Below are positions 23,803 to 31,713 of a stretch of 37,527 nt of DNA, one piece after another (position 1 is the stretch's first letter; each line of letters starts with the position of its first letter). The notes under the pieces are model-generated. The model had not been told where the DNA came from, searched no databases, and saw nothing but the letters and a program-made list of their open reading frames with translations. The translations under genes were made by a program, and so were the position numbers. This DNA comes from Dialister histaminiformans (GTDB lineage: Bacteria; Bacillota; Negativicutes; Veillonellales; Dialisteraceae). The stretch is taken from positions 1-37,527 of the forward strand of contig NZ_FMXA01000017.1 of the NCBI RefSeq assembly GCF_900103425.1. Reading direction: 5' to 3'.

Positions 23803-23915
23803 ATGGCAGTCTTTGGGACCTATGCAATGGAGCCCCATGAATCCTGTCAGGCCTGAGAAGGAGCAGCAGTAAGTGGTATGTTTCATGTGCCATAGTGAAT
23901 CCTGAAGGCTGTCAT
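23803..23915 (+). ncRNA. ffs: signal recognition particle RNA, small bacterial type
   Basis: About 113 bases form one long hairpin. The 5' arm ATGGCAG..CTT..GGA pairs with TCC..AAG..CTGTCAT at the 3' end. The conserved SRP54-binding apex reads CAGG-CCT-GAGA-AGG-AGCAG (within about 23850-23871). In the usual form the closing stem is TCC/GGA and the loop GGAA; here the stem covaries to CCT/AGG and the loop is GAGA, still a GNRA tetraloop. The symmetric internal loop strands GTCAGG and AGCAGC are intact. It pairs with Ffh (not in the window) to target membrane proteins. Its place directly before dnaX matches Bacillus scr-dnaX. The exact ends are estimates. Confidence 0.85.
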
Positions 23916-23950
23916 AAATGAGAGTTGCAATTTTTTTATTGGAGGAATGT

Positions 23951-25828
23951 ATGGCTTACCTGGCATTATATAGAAAATGGCGCCCAACCGTATTTACTGA
24001 AGTCATTGGGCAGAAACATATTGCCATTCCACTGGAACGGGCGCTTTCCGAGGGACGGCTGGCTCATGCCTATCTGTTTTCCGGCCCCCGTGGCACCGGG
24101 AAGACCAGTATGGCCCGTATTCTGGCTAAAGCAGTCAACTGCCTGTCACCGGATGGGGTAAATCCATGCAATCATTGTCAGAACTGCCAGGATATCAACA
24201 ACGGGGCAAGCCTCGATGTATATGAAATCGATGCGGCATCCAATCGCGGTATCGATGATATCCGCGCTCTCCGCGATTCGGTACGCACATTGCCGGCCAG
24301 CTCAAAAAAGAAAGTGTATATCATCGATGAAGTACATATGCTTTCCAAGGAAGCGTTCAATGCTCTGCTGAAAACTCTGGAAGAACCACCGGCCCATGTT
24401 CTCTTTATACTGGCCACCACCGACCCGCAGAAAATTCCGGTAACCATCCTGTCCCGATGCCAGAGTTATGAATTCCATCGTATTTCCACGGCGGATATCA
24501 GTGAACATCTGATGCATGTAGCCAGCGAGACCGGCTTTTCCCTGGATAAGGAAGCAGCGGATCTGATTGCCATAAAGGCGGAAGGCGGACTGCGTGATGC
24601 CTTATCCATGCTGGATAAATGTTTCAGCTCCATCAGCAGCCGGGAAGTCACAGCTTCCCTGGTCTATGATATTCTCGGACTTACAGAAAAAAAGGATTTA
24701 ATTCAGCTGGCCGACTACATATTTTCTCATGAGAAAGGGAAAACCCTAACTGTTTTTTATGACCTGCTGAGTCAGGGAAAGGATGCCCTCTCCATTCTCG
24801 CCGAACTGCAATCCTATTTCCGGGATATTATGATTTACAAAATCAACCCACAGGCCGATGAACTGATTTCCTACGGTAATGAACTTCCCCTGCTGAAAAA
24901 GGCAGCGGAATCTGTAGACAGCGATTATCTGGATATGCTTTTCAGTGAACTGGCACATATCTATCAGGAAGCAAAAACTTCCTCCTCTGTCCGTATGTCT
25001 GCAGAAATGGGGCTCCTGCGATTAAGCCGGTATGATTCATCCATGACAATTCCCATGCTGGCCCGGCGCATAAAAGAACTGGAATCCAGACTGGAATCCA
25101 GACTGGAAGGGACTCCGGTAGTCAGGGCCGCACCGGCCTCCAAACCGGCACCGGCCGCTCCTTCGGCTCCGGTCGCCCCGGTTTCACACCGGGAACCCGA
25201 ACCGGTAACCACACCAGCTTCTCCTGTTCCTCCGCCTGTACACAGCCCAAAGACACTCGAGGTGTCCCCGGTAAGCAGTTCTCCGCAGCAGGTCACCGCT
25301 TCCGCCCATGCCGTGGCAGCGGCTGAATCCCCATCGGCTTCCGATGAGGCGGCAAATTCTGATTTACTGGCACCATCCTCTTACCCCGGCATCTGGCAGG
25401 GCATTCTGGACTATGTGATGAAAAAGCCCCGTATCGATGTATACAGCTGTTTCCAGAAGGGCAAACTGATTTATGCCGGCAAAAACCGGGCCATAATTTC
25501 TGTACCTCAGCAGTTCCTTGTACTTGCCGGGAATAATAAATCATATCAGAAAGTCATTTCTGACGCATTTAAAGCCCTCACAGGAACAGCATATATTCCT
25601 AAAACCGTACTGGCGGGAACCGGAGAAGAAGCAGAAGCCCTGGCTATGGCGGCATCGAATCCTTCTGAACCTGCTAAAGCAGCTTCCCAGGAAGTTTCCA
25701 CTAAAAAAGAGGAATACCGGAAAATTTCAAAATCTGAAATTCCAGAAAAAGACAAAGAAGAACATGCACTGTCAGAAGCCTTGAAATTCATACCTGACTG
25801 TGATATATATGAAAAGATTGATGATTAA
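23951..25828 (+). CDS. dnaX: DNA polymerase III subunit gamma/tau
   Basis: This 625-residue clamp-loader ATPase has Walker A GPRGTGKT (45-52), a zinc module with Cys64, Cys73, Cys76 and Cys79, Walker B DEVH (126-129) and sensor 1 LATTDPQKIP. The middle (about 380-480) is a Pro/Ala-rich linker preceded by a 12-bp tandem repeat encoding ESRLESRLE. The C-terminal tau-like domain resumes at PGIWQGILDYVMKK. The frame is open 11 codons further upstream, but GGAGG before the ATG at 23951 and the family N-terminus MAYLALYRKWRP set the start. It begins the dnaX-ybaB-recR-bofA operon. Confidence 0.96.
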   Translation: MAYLALYRKWRPTVFTEVIGQKHIAIPLERALSEGRLAHAYLFSGPRGTGKTSMARILAKAVNCLSPDGVNPCNHCQNCQDINNGASLDVYEIDAASNRGIDDIRALRDSVRTLPASSKKKVYIIDEVHMLSKEAFNALLKTLEEPPAHVLFILATTDPQKIPVTILSRCQSYEFHRISTADISEHLMHVASETGFSLDKEAADLIAIKAEGGLRDALSMLDKCFSSISSREVTASLVYDILGLTEKKDLIQLADYIFSHEKGKTLTVFYDLLSQGKDALSILAELQSYFRDIMIYKINPQADELISYGNELPLLKKAAESVDSDYLDMLFSELAHIYQEAKTSSSVRMSAEMGLLRLSRYDSSMTIPMLARRIKELESRLESRLEGTPVVRAAPASKPAPAAPSAPVAPVSHREPEPVTTPASPVPPPVHSPKTLEVSPVSSSPQQVTASAHAVAAAESPSASDEAANSDLLAPSSYPGIWQGILDYVMKKPRIDVYSCFQKGKLIYAGKNRAIISVPQQFLVLAGNNKSYQKVISDAFKALTGTAYIPKTVLAGTGEEAEALAMAASNPSEPAKAASQEVSTKKEEYRKISKSEIPEKDKEEHALSEALKFIPDCDIYEKIDD

Positions 25829-25868
25829 TTACAACCAGTATATGGTTTTTCCCTATAAGGAGGATATT

Positions 25869-26195
25869 ATGTTTGGTAACAGAGCACAAATGCAGAGCAT
25901 GATGAAGAAAGCACGCAAGATGCAGGAAGAAATGAAAAAACTGCAGGATGAAATCAAAAAGAAAACTGTAGATGTTACTGTAGGCGGCGGCGCTGTTTCT
26001 GTGGTAATGAACGGAGATAAGCAGATTACTTCCCTGAAGATTGCAAAAGATGCTATTGATCCCAACGATTCTGATATGCTGGAAGATCTCCTCATCACCG
26101 CCATTAATGAAGCATCCCGCAAGGTCGATGATATGGTATCCAACGACATGGGTAAAATTACCGGAGGCCTCGGTCTCCCAGGCGGCCTGTTCTGA
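25869..26195 (+). CDS. ybaB: YbaB/EbfC family nucleoid-associated protein
   Basis: This 108-residue DNA-binding protein has the family pattern: an N-terminal charged helix (MFGNRAQMQSMMKKARKMQ, then EEMKKLQDEIKKKT), a GGGAVSVVMNGDKQ beta hairpin, and a glycine-rich end GGLGLPGGLF. It usually sits between dnaX and recR, as here. AAGGAGG precedes the ATG at 25869; upstream in-frame ATGs overlap the end of dnaX and lack ribosome binding sites. Stop and recR start share a base (TGATG). Confidence 0.95.
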   Translation: MFGNRAQMQSMMKKARKMQEEMKKLQDEIKKKTVDVTVGGGAVSVVMNGDKQITSLKIAKDAIDPNDSDMLEDLLITAINEASRKVDDMVSNDMGKITGGLGLPGGLF

Positions 26196-26785
26196 TGAAA
26201 GACGCTGTTGAAATTATTGCAGAACAATTCCGTCGGCTTCCCGGAATCGGCATTAAAAGCGCACGCCGTCTCGCTTATTTTATGCTGGAAAGACCACAGG
26301 AAGATGTGGATACCTTTCTCAATACGATAAAAGAGGCGCGGGCTCACAGCTGCTATTGTTCCATCTGCGGTAATCTTTCTACCAGTGATCCCTGCCCCAT
26401 CTGCAGTGATGACAGCAGAGATCAGCATACTCTCTGTGTAGTAGAGCAGCCTCCGGATGTACAGGCTATGGAAAAGAGCCAGGAATATCATGGTCTTTAT
26501 CATGTACTCCACGGTGCCCTTTCTCCCCTGGATGGTATCGGACCGGAACAGCTTCGAATCAAGGAACTGCTTCATCGCCTGGAATCATCTCAGGTAAAGG
26601 AAGTAATCATCGCCACTGATCCGGATACAGAAGGCGAAGCCACTGCATATTACTTATCCCGGTTAATCAAACCTTCCGGCATCAAGGTTACCCGCATAGC
26701 CCGCGGGCTTCCTGCAGGAGGCGACATTGGTTACGCTGACAGCATCACACTGGCTGGTGCCGTACAGAACCGTAAAGAAATTTAA
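26195..26785 (+). CDS. recR: recombination mediator protein RecR
   Basis: This 196-residue protein works with RecO/RecF to load RecA at gaps. An N-terminal helix-hairpin-helix (RLPGIGIKSARRLA, 14-27) is followed by a four-cysteine zinc finger (Cys55, Cys58, Cys67, Cys70) and a Toprim domain with ATDPDTEGEATAYYL. It is translationally coupled to ybaB by a one-base overlap. The length is normal. Confidence 0.96.
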   Translation: MKDAVEIIAEQFRRLPGIGIKSARRLAYFMLERPQEDVDTFLNTIKEARAHSCYCSICGNLSTSDPCPICSDDSRDQHTLCVVEQPPDVQAMEKSQEYHGLYHVLHGALSPLDGIGPEQLRIKELLHRLESSQVKEVIIATDPDTEGEATAYYLSRLIKPSGIKVTRIARGLPAGGDIGYADSITLAGAVQNRKEI

Positions 26786-26794
26786 GGAGGCATT

Positions 26795-27037
26795 ATGCTT
26801 CATACCATTACATCCAGCCTGCTCAGTTTTGGAGCCACCGGAATTCTGGTGGCTCTCTTCGCTGCCCTGATGGTTAAACGTTTTGTAAAAGGAATCATTA
26901 CCAACATCATCATGGGTGGTGCATTGTATATTTTCCTGGATATGTTCCATATTGCCCACATGAGCTGGAGCGTCACGAATGGCATTGTAGTAGCACTCCT
27001 TGGTGTACCAGGCACCATTCTGCTGGCATTGTTCTGA
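26795..27037 (+). CDS. bofA: BofA-family integral membrane protein
   Basis: This 80-residue protein has two hydrophobic segments (about 10-30 and 35-50) and a hydrophobic C-terminus NGIVVALLGVPGTILLALF, which is the BofA (pro-sigmaK processing regulator) pattern. AAGGAGG six bases before the ATG supports the start. In Bacillus BofA inhibits the SpoIVFB protease during sporulation, and bofA lies downstream of dnaX-yaaK-recR, so synteny agrees. No sporulation gene is seen here, so its role in this organism is open. Confidence 0.85.
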   Translation: MLHTITSSLLSFGATGILVALFAALMVKRFVKGIITNIIMGGALYIFLDMFHIAHMSWSVTNGIVVALLGVPGTILLALF

Positions 27038-27068
27038 AAAAGACAGTTCATACAGATATCAGTAAAAA

Positions 27069-27112
27069 CCCTGAAACGAAAGCTATGGATAATCTTTCGT
27101 TTCAGGGTTTTT
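27069..27112 (+). terminator. terminator of the dnaX-ybaB-recR-bofA operon
   Basis: Perfect 14-bp stem (arms 27069-27082 and 27094-27107), followed by TTTTTATATTTTT on the plus strand. Confidence 0.92.
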
Positions 27113-27123
27113 ATATTTTTGCA

Positions 27124-27159
27124 GCATAAAAGCCGGGGCTGATTCCCTGGCTTTTATGC
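27124..27159. terminator. second hairpin between convergent operons
   Basis: An 11-bp perfect outer stem (arms 27124-27134 and 27149-27159) with an inner GGG/CCC pairing. TTTT lies inside the stem rather than after it. It sits 79 bases downstream of the minus-strand AAA+ cluster and could end that transcript. Confidence 0.55.
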
Positions 27160-27237
27160 TGTCACAGATTCATTGCTGTTTACGCTGAAGACCTGCATCC
27201 TCCACGCGTAATCAACAAGCTGCATCCTGCCTTATCA

Positions 27238-27726
27238 TTATCGGATAACCGATACAGTACCATCTTCGTAAATCCCCCGGCAGCAGTCCTGATAAACTTC
27301 TACACAGGTATATCCGCCAAAGAGAGCGAGATTCCTTGCCTTTTCCAGACTATCCGGCATGGCTTCACCGGTGCGGTAATGATAAATAATATTCTGATTC
27401 AGATCCAGAGTATGTACCTCATAATCTCCGCCCAGATGACACACCGCAACAATTCCCAGCAGGATATCAAACAGATGACGGTCTCCCATTTCTTCCTGCA
27501 AGATGTCTTTGATTTCTTCATAAAGATGGGAGTTCATGTTCGTTCCGCCGGCATCAAGCCTGGAAATAGCCTGCATATAGGCCTCACTTCTTGGTTTTCT
27601 CAGCCTTAGGCTGATTTCCTCTGATGAAAGCTGTCTCTGGTTTTCCGCCTGCATGGTCTGGCTTTCCAGTACTGACTCCTGCTTCAGGGCAGCCCCTTTC
27701 TTTATAATCATTCTTGGCTTAAACAT
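27238..27726 (-). CDS. unrecognised 162-residue protein of the AAA+ cluster
   Basis: I do not recognise a family. The N-terminal third is basic and polar (MFKPRMIIKKGAALKQ). The middle is helical (YEEIKDILQEEMGDRHLFDI), and the C-terminal half looks like a compact alpha/beta domain (LGGDYEVHTLDLNQN, GGYTCVEVYQDCCRG, TVSVIR) with three cysteines, at residues 140, 147 and 148. No signal peptide or membrane span is present. AAGGAGG lies in the last codons of the AAA+ gene, eight bases before the ATG, and the stop-to-start gap is three bases, so it is coupled to the ATPase and is the last gene of the cluster. Confidence 0.75.
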   Translation of the reverse strand: MFKPRMIIKKGAALKQESVLESQTMQAENQRQLSSEEISLRLRKPRSEAYMQAISRLDAGGTNMNSHLYEEIKDILQEEMGDRHLFDILLGIVAVCHLGGDYEVHTLDLNQNIIYHYRTGEAMPDSLEKARNLALFGGYTCVEVYQDCCRGIYEDGTVSVIR

Positions 27727-27729
27727 AAA

Positions 27730-29352
27730 CTATACCTCCTTATGCCTGATAAGGACACGGCGTACAGACGGTGCCGCCCTGGATGGAAGAGCCTCTTCCC
27801 CGATAGGTCTTCCTGACGCCGGAACTGCCCTTTCCTTCCCCCAGTTCCTTATATTATTGATTTTCTCCGGACTGGTTTTCGACAGAGGCACCACATTGGA
27901 GAATGTAGATGATATTTCCTCTTCATCCAGTACCAGATCCGGCTGCGCCACCGTATGATATGCCAGTTCGCGCACTGCAGATTCCAGATCGGCGCCTGTA
28001 AAGCCTTCTGTGATTTTAACTATATGTTCAGCAAACGCTTCATTGGATGCAAAGTCCAGATGGAGATATTTCTTAAAATACAGTGACAGGATGTCCTTTC
28101 GCTCATCCGCTGTCGGAAGATCTACAAAGAACAGTTCATCAAAACGTCCCCGGCGGAGAAGTTCTGATGGAAGCATGGATACATCATTCGCTGTAGCTAC
28201 CACAAATACGGATTTTTTGCATTCCTGGAGCCAGAAGAGGAACTGTCCCACCATACGGGTAGATACCCCTCCATCGTTGGATGAACCGGCACCGGAAAGC
28301 CCCTTTTCAATTTCATCAATCCAGAGAATGCACGGAGCCACATTTTCTGCCGTGGTCAGTGCGTCTTTCAGCTGCTGCTCTGACTGGCCTACATAACTTC
28401 CCTGCACAGTGGCAAAATCCAGCCGGTACAGCGGAAGTTTCCAGCTGGCCGAAATCGCCTTGGCCGACATGGATTTACCGCATCCCGGCACCCCAACCAG
28501 GAGAATCCCTCTCGGCGGTTGCAGATGCAGTTTTTTCATTACTTCCTTTTTCTCCGGTTTTAACAGTTCCTTCTTCTCGTCCAGCCAGTCGCGCAGGCCC
28601 TTAAGCCCCCCTACATCCTTCATCGCCGGATCCACATCAATACGTTCCAGACCGGAAATATTGGAAAACAGACGGTTTTTGGCGGAACGCACTTCAGCCA
28701 TATCCTCTTTTTTCACAATGCCTTTGGCCAGAAGCGCCGACATAACATTTGTCGCCTCTATCTGGGTAACCCCGGCCAGTGTGGCTGCCGCTTCCTTCAC
28801 ATCAGAATCATCCCACTCAATAGTAACCTGACTCCGGTTTCCATCCAGCTGTCCCTTGATAAGGGCATACATCTCTTCTTCATCCGGCATATCCAGCGTA
28901 ACGATAAGACCATGCCGCTGCAGGGTATTCCATACGGAATTGTTATAAAAGACAATGACGGTACCATACATTTCCGACGCCAGGGATATAAGGTCCAGTA
29001 TACGCTGTGAATCCCCGTTTTCTCCGCTGATATCCGGCACTTCCGTAAGGACCATGGTCTGATTCAGCTTTTGATCCTGGCGAAGCAGTTTAACCGTAAA
29101 ATCCATAGCCGAAAGGACAGATGAACCGGTATTCCCTACCGCCTGATTGGTAAAGAGATTATATACGCCCTTGGACATAGTATGGGCATAAAAGCTCTTT
29201 TCATCCAACCAGCCTTCCTGTACCAGTTCGAGAGATACATCGCGTATCATATCCAGTGCTCTTGCCGTTTCAATAGTTTTCAGGACAATAAGCGGAATTC
29301 TTGCTATCAGATATCGTTTCAGCAGACTTGCCGCGTCTTTCTTATTACTCAT
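27730..29352 (-). CDS. Ycf46-like AAA+ ATPase
   Basis: This 540-residue protein has an N-terminal domain of about 240 residues (LLKRYLIARIPLIVLKTIE start, typical of Ycf46-type proteins) and a classical AAA+ module. Walker A GVPGCGKS is at 287-294, Walker B ILWIDE at 342-347, a sensor-1 region VVATAND and paired arginines LLRRGRFDE follow. The C-terminus adds a short basic tail (LPSRAAPSVRRVLIRHKEV). Such ATPases form hexamers that remodel partner proteins; the substrate is unknown. Its start overlaps the preceding gene by four bases (ATGA) and the next gene follows after three bases, so partners are probably the cluster proteins. Confidence 0.85.
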   Translation of the reverse strand: MSNKKDAASLLKRYLIARIPLIVLKTIETARALDMIRDVSLELVQEGWLDEKSFYAHTMSKGVYNLFTNQAVGNTGSSVLSAMDFTVKLLRQDQKLNQTMVLTEVPDISGENGDSQRILDLISLASEMYGTVIVFYNNSVWNTLQRHGLIVTLDMPDEEEMYALIKGQLDGNRSQVTIEWDDSDVKEAAATLAGVTQIEATNVMSALLAKGIVKKEDMAEVRSAKNRLFSNISGLERIDVDPAMKDVGGLKGLRDWLDEKKELLKPEKKEVMKKLHLQPPRGILLVGVPGCGKSMSAKAISASWKLPLYRLDFATVQGSYVGQSEQQLKDALTTAENVAPCILWIDEIEKGLSGAGSSNDGGVSTRMVGQFLFWLQECKKSVFVVATANDVSMLPSELLRRGRFDELFFVDLPTADERKDILSLYFKKYLHLDFASNEAFAEHIVKITEGFTGADLESAVRELAYHTVAQPDLVLDEEEISSTFSNVVPLSKTSPEKINNIRNWGKERAVPASGRPIGEEALPSRAAPSVRRVLIRHKEV

Positions 29353-29804
29353 TTAGCCTCCTGTAAATCATTAATCCGATGATTCTGCAGCAGATGGGAC
29401 ATTATGCCCGAATGATCTCTTCTCGCACTTTCCTCCAGCGCATGTTGCGCCGCATCGGCCGCCTGATCCACTGCCTCCGGAAATTTTAACCGGATACTTT
29501 CCGGCAATGCCGGAATATATACTGCATCCTTAAGTTTCTCTAAATCGTCTTTCAATCTGGTCAGCGCTGTTTCTATCCCCGCTTCATTATGTGCCTCAGC
29601 CTGATTCCTTTCAAAATCTTCCATAATAGCCTTATACCGCATTTTTATTGCTTCTTCCAGGCGATAACTCAATCGGGTTAGAGGCGTCTGTGAACAGGGG
29701 ATACAGCCGTTTTTCATCGCTGTGATAACTTCGTCATCATCTTTCCTCACTGCGAAATCCCGAAGAATGGGAATCCATTCTGCATAAAATTCAGGCGCTT
29801 TCAT
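29349..29804 (-). CDS. unrecognised 151-residue helical protein of the AAA+ cluster
   Basis: This protein is mostly helical and charged: KAPEFYAEWIPILRDFAV at the start, then EEAIKMRYKAIMEDFERN and TALTRLKDDLEKLKDAVY, consistent with coiled coils. I recognise no family. The frame is open 15 codons further upstream, but AGGAGG eight bases before the ATG at 29804 gives the start. It overlaps the upstream 56-residue gene and the downstream ATPase gene by four bases each (both ATGA), so the three are translationally coupled. A structural or adaptor role for the ATPase is plausible but unproven. Confidence 0.75.
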   Translation of the reverse strand: MKAPEFYAEWIPILRDFAVRKDDDEVITAMKNGCIPCSQTPLTRLSYRLEEAIKMRYKAIMEDFERNQAEAHNEAGIETALTRLKDDLEKLKDAVYIPALPESIRLKFPEAVDQAADAAQHALEESARRDHSGIMSHLLQNHRINDLQEAK

Positions 29805-29971
29805 TTTGATGTCCTCCTGACTACCTGGCGGGGAGGCACCAGATCCCACGATGGAAGCGCTGTTATCCCATTGGCCTTTTTTGTTTGGATACTCTCTTCT
29901 TTATTTATTTTTCCTGGATTTTCTGTTTCCACCGGTTTCAATGTGCTAAATGCACTGTGTTTCATTTCCAT
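29801..29971 (-). CDS. 56-residue small protein with WDLVPP motif in the AAA+ cluster
   Basis: This short gene starts at the ATG at 29971, nine bases after the stop of the membrane-protein gene. It ends in a TGA that overlaps the ATG of the next gene (ATGA). The product is polar with a lysine-rich middle and a C-terminal motif LPSWDLVPPRQVVRR. The end resembles the C-terminal tail of the cluster's ATPase (LPSRAAPSVRRVLIR) in having LPS followed by prolines and basic residues, as if both were docking tails. The ribosome binding site is modest (AGGTG). The exact fit between its neighbours is the main evidence that it is real. Confidence 0.68.
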   Translation of the reverse strand: MEMKHSAFSTLKPVETENPGKINKEESIQTKKANGITALPSWDLVPPRQVVRRTSK

Positions 29972-29980
29972 AGCATTCAC

Positions 29981-31546
29981 CTAATTTCTGCGAATTCTTT
30001 TTCCCAGATTAAGATAGTTATCAGGATTCATTTCAGCGATAAACTGACGGGTTTTCCGACCCACTGCTGTATATCTGGCATAATAATCACGAAAATCTGC
30101 AGTTTCCGCCATAGCTTCCCGGATAATGTCTTCTACACTGTCACTCGTATGCTGCGCTTCCCTGTCGATAATCCTTCGGTTTCCCATAGCTTTTAAATAG
30201 TAAACAACCGGAAATATAATAAGCCCTGCCCCCAGGGAGGCTGCAAACATCTCCATATTTTCATGCAGGAACCGAGTCAGATAATATGCCGCTGCCAGCA
30301 GAATCGCACCTCCAAGTATTCCGCCAATCAATCCCAATATGGCAATGGCAATAATCAGAATAAGCACGCTGACCCCTAGAAAGTGATTTGCAAAAATCCA
30401 GGCACCTCCGAAATACACAAGGCCGGCCACTCCAGCCAGAAGACCGTCAGCCACTACCGATTGCCGTATCCAGGTATAGGCCTCTCTTGCCTCCTTATGA
30501 ACCGGAGCAAAAGTTTCCCGGAACTGCGCAATAACTGCCGGTTCATCCAGCCCATTTCGGATCGTGTATTCAAACCTATAGTTCTGTCGCAGAAACTGGT
30601 ATCGGACCTGGAAGGAAATAAGGGCTGGAACCTTCCTGATTCCTTCTCCTGCCACATCTTCATAAGCATTACGGATCCATCGTGCTGATGAAGCTACGAT
30701 AAAACGTCCCGCATTAGCATTTAATGCAAAGGTATCCGTATCTCCCCAGTCCTGTGCAGCACAGGTCAGCAGAGAACTGTAATCTGAATGTATATCGACC
30801 CATTCAGCACCAGACACTTGGGAAGTCACAAAAATTTCCAGCCACTGTTCCAGCTTATCTTCCTGCTTTACCCCCGCATCCGGAGCTTCCATAAGATGTT
30901 GCAACCGTTCAAGCAGTAACTCATGAATTCTTGCCCCTTTCAACAGTTCTTCTGCGTTCGTCTGATTTGGAAGCACATTAAGCTGCTTAAAATGCAGAAT
31001 CTCGGGTAACGCTGCCTGCTTGCTAAGGCCTTTCATGAAATTTTTCCATGCATCTTCCTGGGCTTCTTCCACTGCCGGATTTTCGGCCAGTTCGCTCCCC
31101 CAGCGTGTCAAAGTATCTGAAATCTCATTAACCATCTCAGTAGATAAGAAACCTGCTGCCATCATATTGAGAATCAATATAAATCCTGCATAGACCTGCT
31201 GTGCATTCTGTTCCTGCATAAACTGTGCAATCCAGAGTTCTGCCGCTTCCATGCGCTCGTTTTTTACACAGAACAATGAGAAAAACAAAGCGGTCTTCTC
31301 CCGATTAAGTGTCAGTGCCTTCTGAAGAGTGGTCTCTGCATTATTTCGTTCATCTGCATACCAGTACATCATGGCCGCCATAGCATAGGCCAGCCAGAAA
31401 TCAGAATAATGAATCAGCAGATTCTTAGCCTGATTTTCTGTATCCTGCCGTGTAAAAATTCCTGAAGAAATGTTTCTGAGAATTCCCAGAAACATTTCAT
31501 TCAACTCATTCCTGTCAGTTAAAACATTCGACGTATCAGATGCCAT
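29981..31546 (-). CDS. membrane protein with TPR-like N-terminal region, head of the AAA+ cluster
   Basis: This 521-residue protein has an N-terminal half made of amphipathic helices (NQAKNLLIHYSDFWLAYAM, NNAETTLQKALTL; about 35-130) that resemble tetratricopeptide-type repeats. A mixed region (240-350) follows, then three or four membrane segments (about 366-386, 390-422 and 433-451) and a cytoplasmic-looking basic tail ending RIRRN. I do not recognise a named family. The start at 31546 is set by AAGGA five bases upstream; the longer frame has no ribosome binding site. It leads a five-gene operon and may anchor the complex to the membrane. Confidence 0.75.
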   Translation of the reverse strand: MASDTSNVLTDRNELNEMFLGILRNISSGIFTRQDTENQAKNLLIHYSDFWLAYAMAAMMYWYADERNNAETTLQKALTLNREKTALFFSLFCVKNERMEAAELWIAQFMQEQNAQQVYAGFILILNMMAAGFLSTEMVNEISDTLTRWGSELAENPAVEEAQEDAWKNFMKGLSKQAALPEILHFKQLNVLPNQTNAEELLKGARIHELLLERLQHLMEAPDAGVKQEDKLEQWLEIFVTSQVSGAEWVDIHSDYSSLLTCAAQDWGDTDTFALNANAGRFIVASSARWIRNAYEDVAGEGIRKVPALISFQVRYQFLRQNYRFEYTIRNGLDEPAVIAQFRETFAPVHKEAREAYTWIRQSVVADGLLAGVAGLVYFGGAWIFANHFLGVSVLILIIAIAILGLIGGILGGAILLAAAYYLTRFLHENMEMFAASLGAGLIIFPVVYYLKAMGNRRIIDREAQHTSDSVEDIIREAMAETADFRDYYARYTAVGRKTRQFIAEMNPDNYLNLGKRIRRN

Positions 31547-31589
31547 AGTAATCCTTCCGGAATAAAATATATACAATAATCTTATATTC

Positions 31590-31619
31590 AGTATAAGACA
31601 ACAGAGAGAAATTTTACAA
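31590..31619 (-). promoter_or_regulatory. promoter of the AAA+ cluster
   Basis: TTGTAA (31614-31619), 18-base spacer, TATACT (31590-31595) on the minus strand. It lies after the dnaJ terminator and about 45 bases upstream of the first gene. Confidence 0.55.
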
Positions 31620-31662
31620 TAACCTGAATCGCCTGTATGCATAATGCCAGGGATATACAGAT

Positions 31663-31704
31663 GCTAAAAAGTGGTTACCGATAATTATATCGATAACCAC
31701 TTTT
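31663..31704 (-). terminator. dnaJ terminator
   Basis: A 16-position stem with one mismatch (arms 31667-31682 and 31689-31704), followed on the minus strand by a T run, ten bases after the dnaJ stop. Confidence 0.85.
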
Positions 31705-31713
31705 CCAATGGGA

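Noticed and set aside
24680-24700. A7 run in dnaX as a possible programmed frameshift or slippage site for a gamma form
   Set aside because: It falls near codon 245, inside the ATPase core and far from where gamma/tau frameshifting occurs in E. coli; a product ending there would not be a functional clamp loader.
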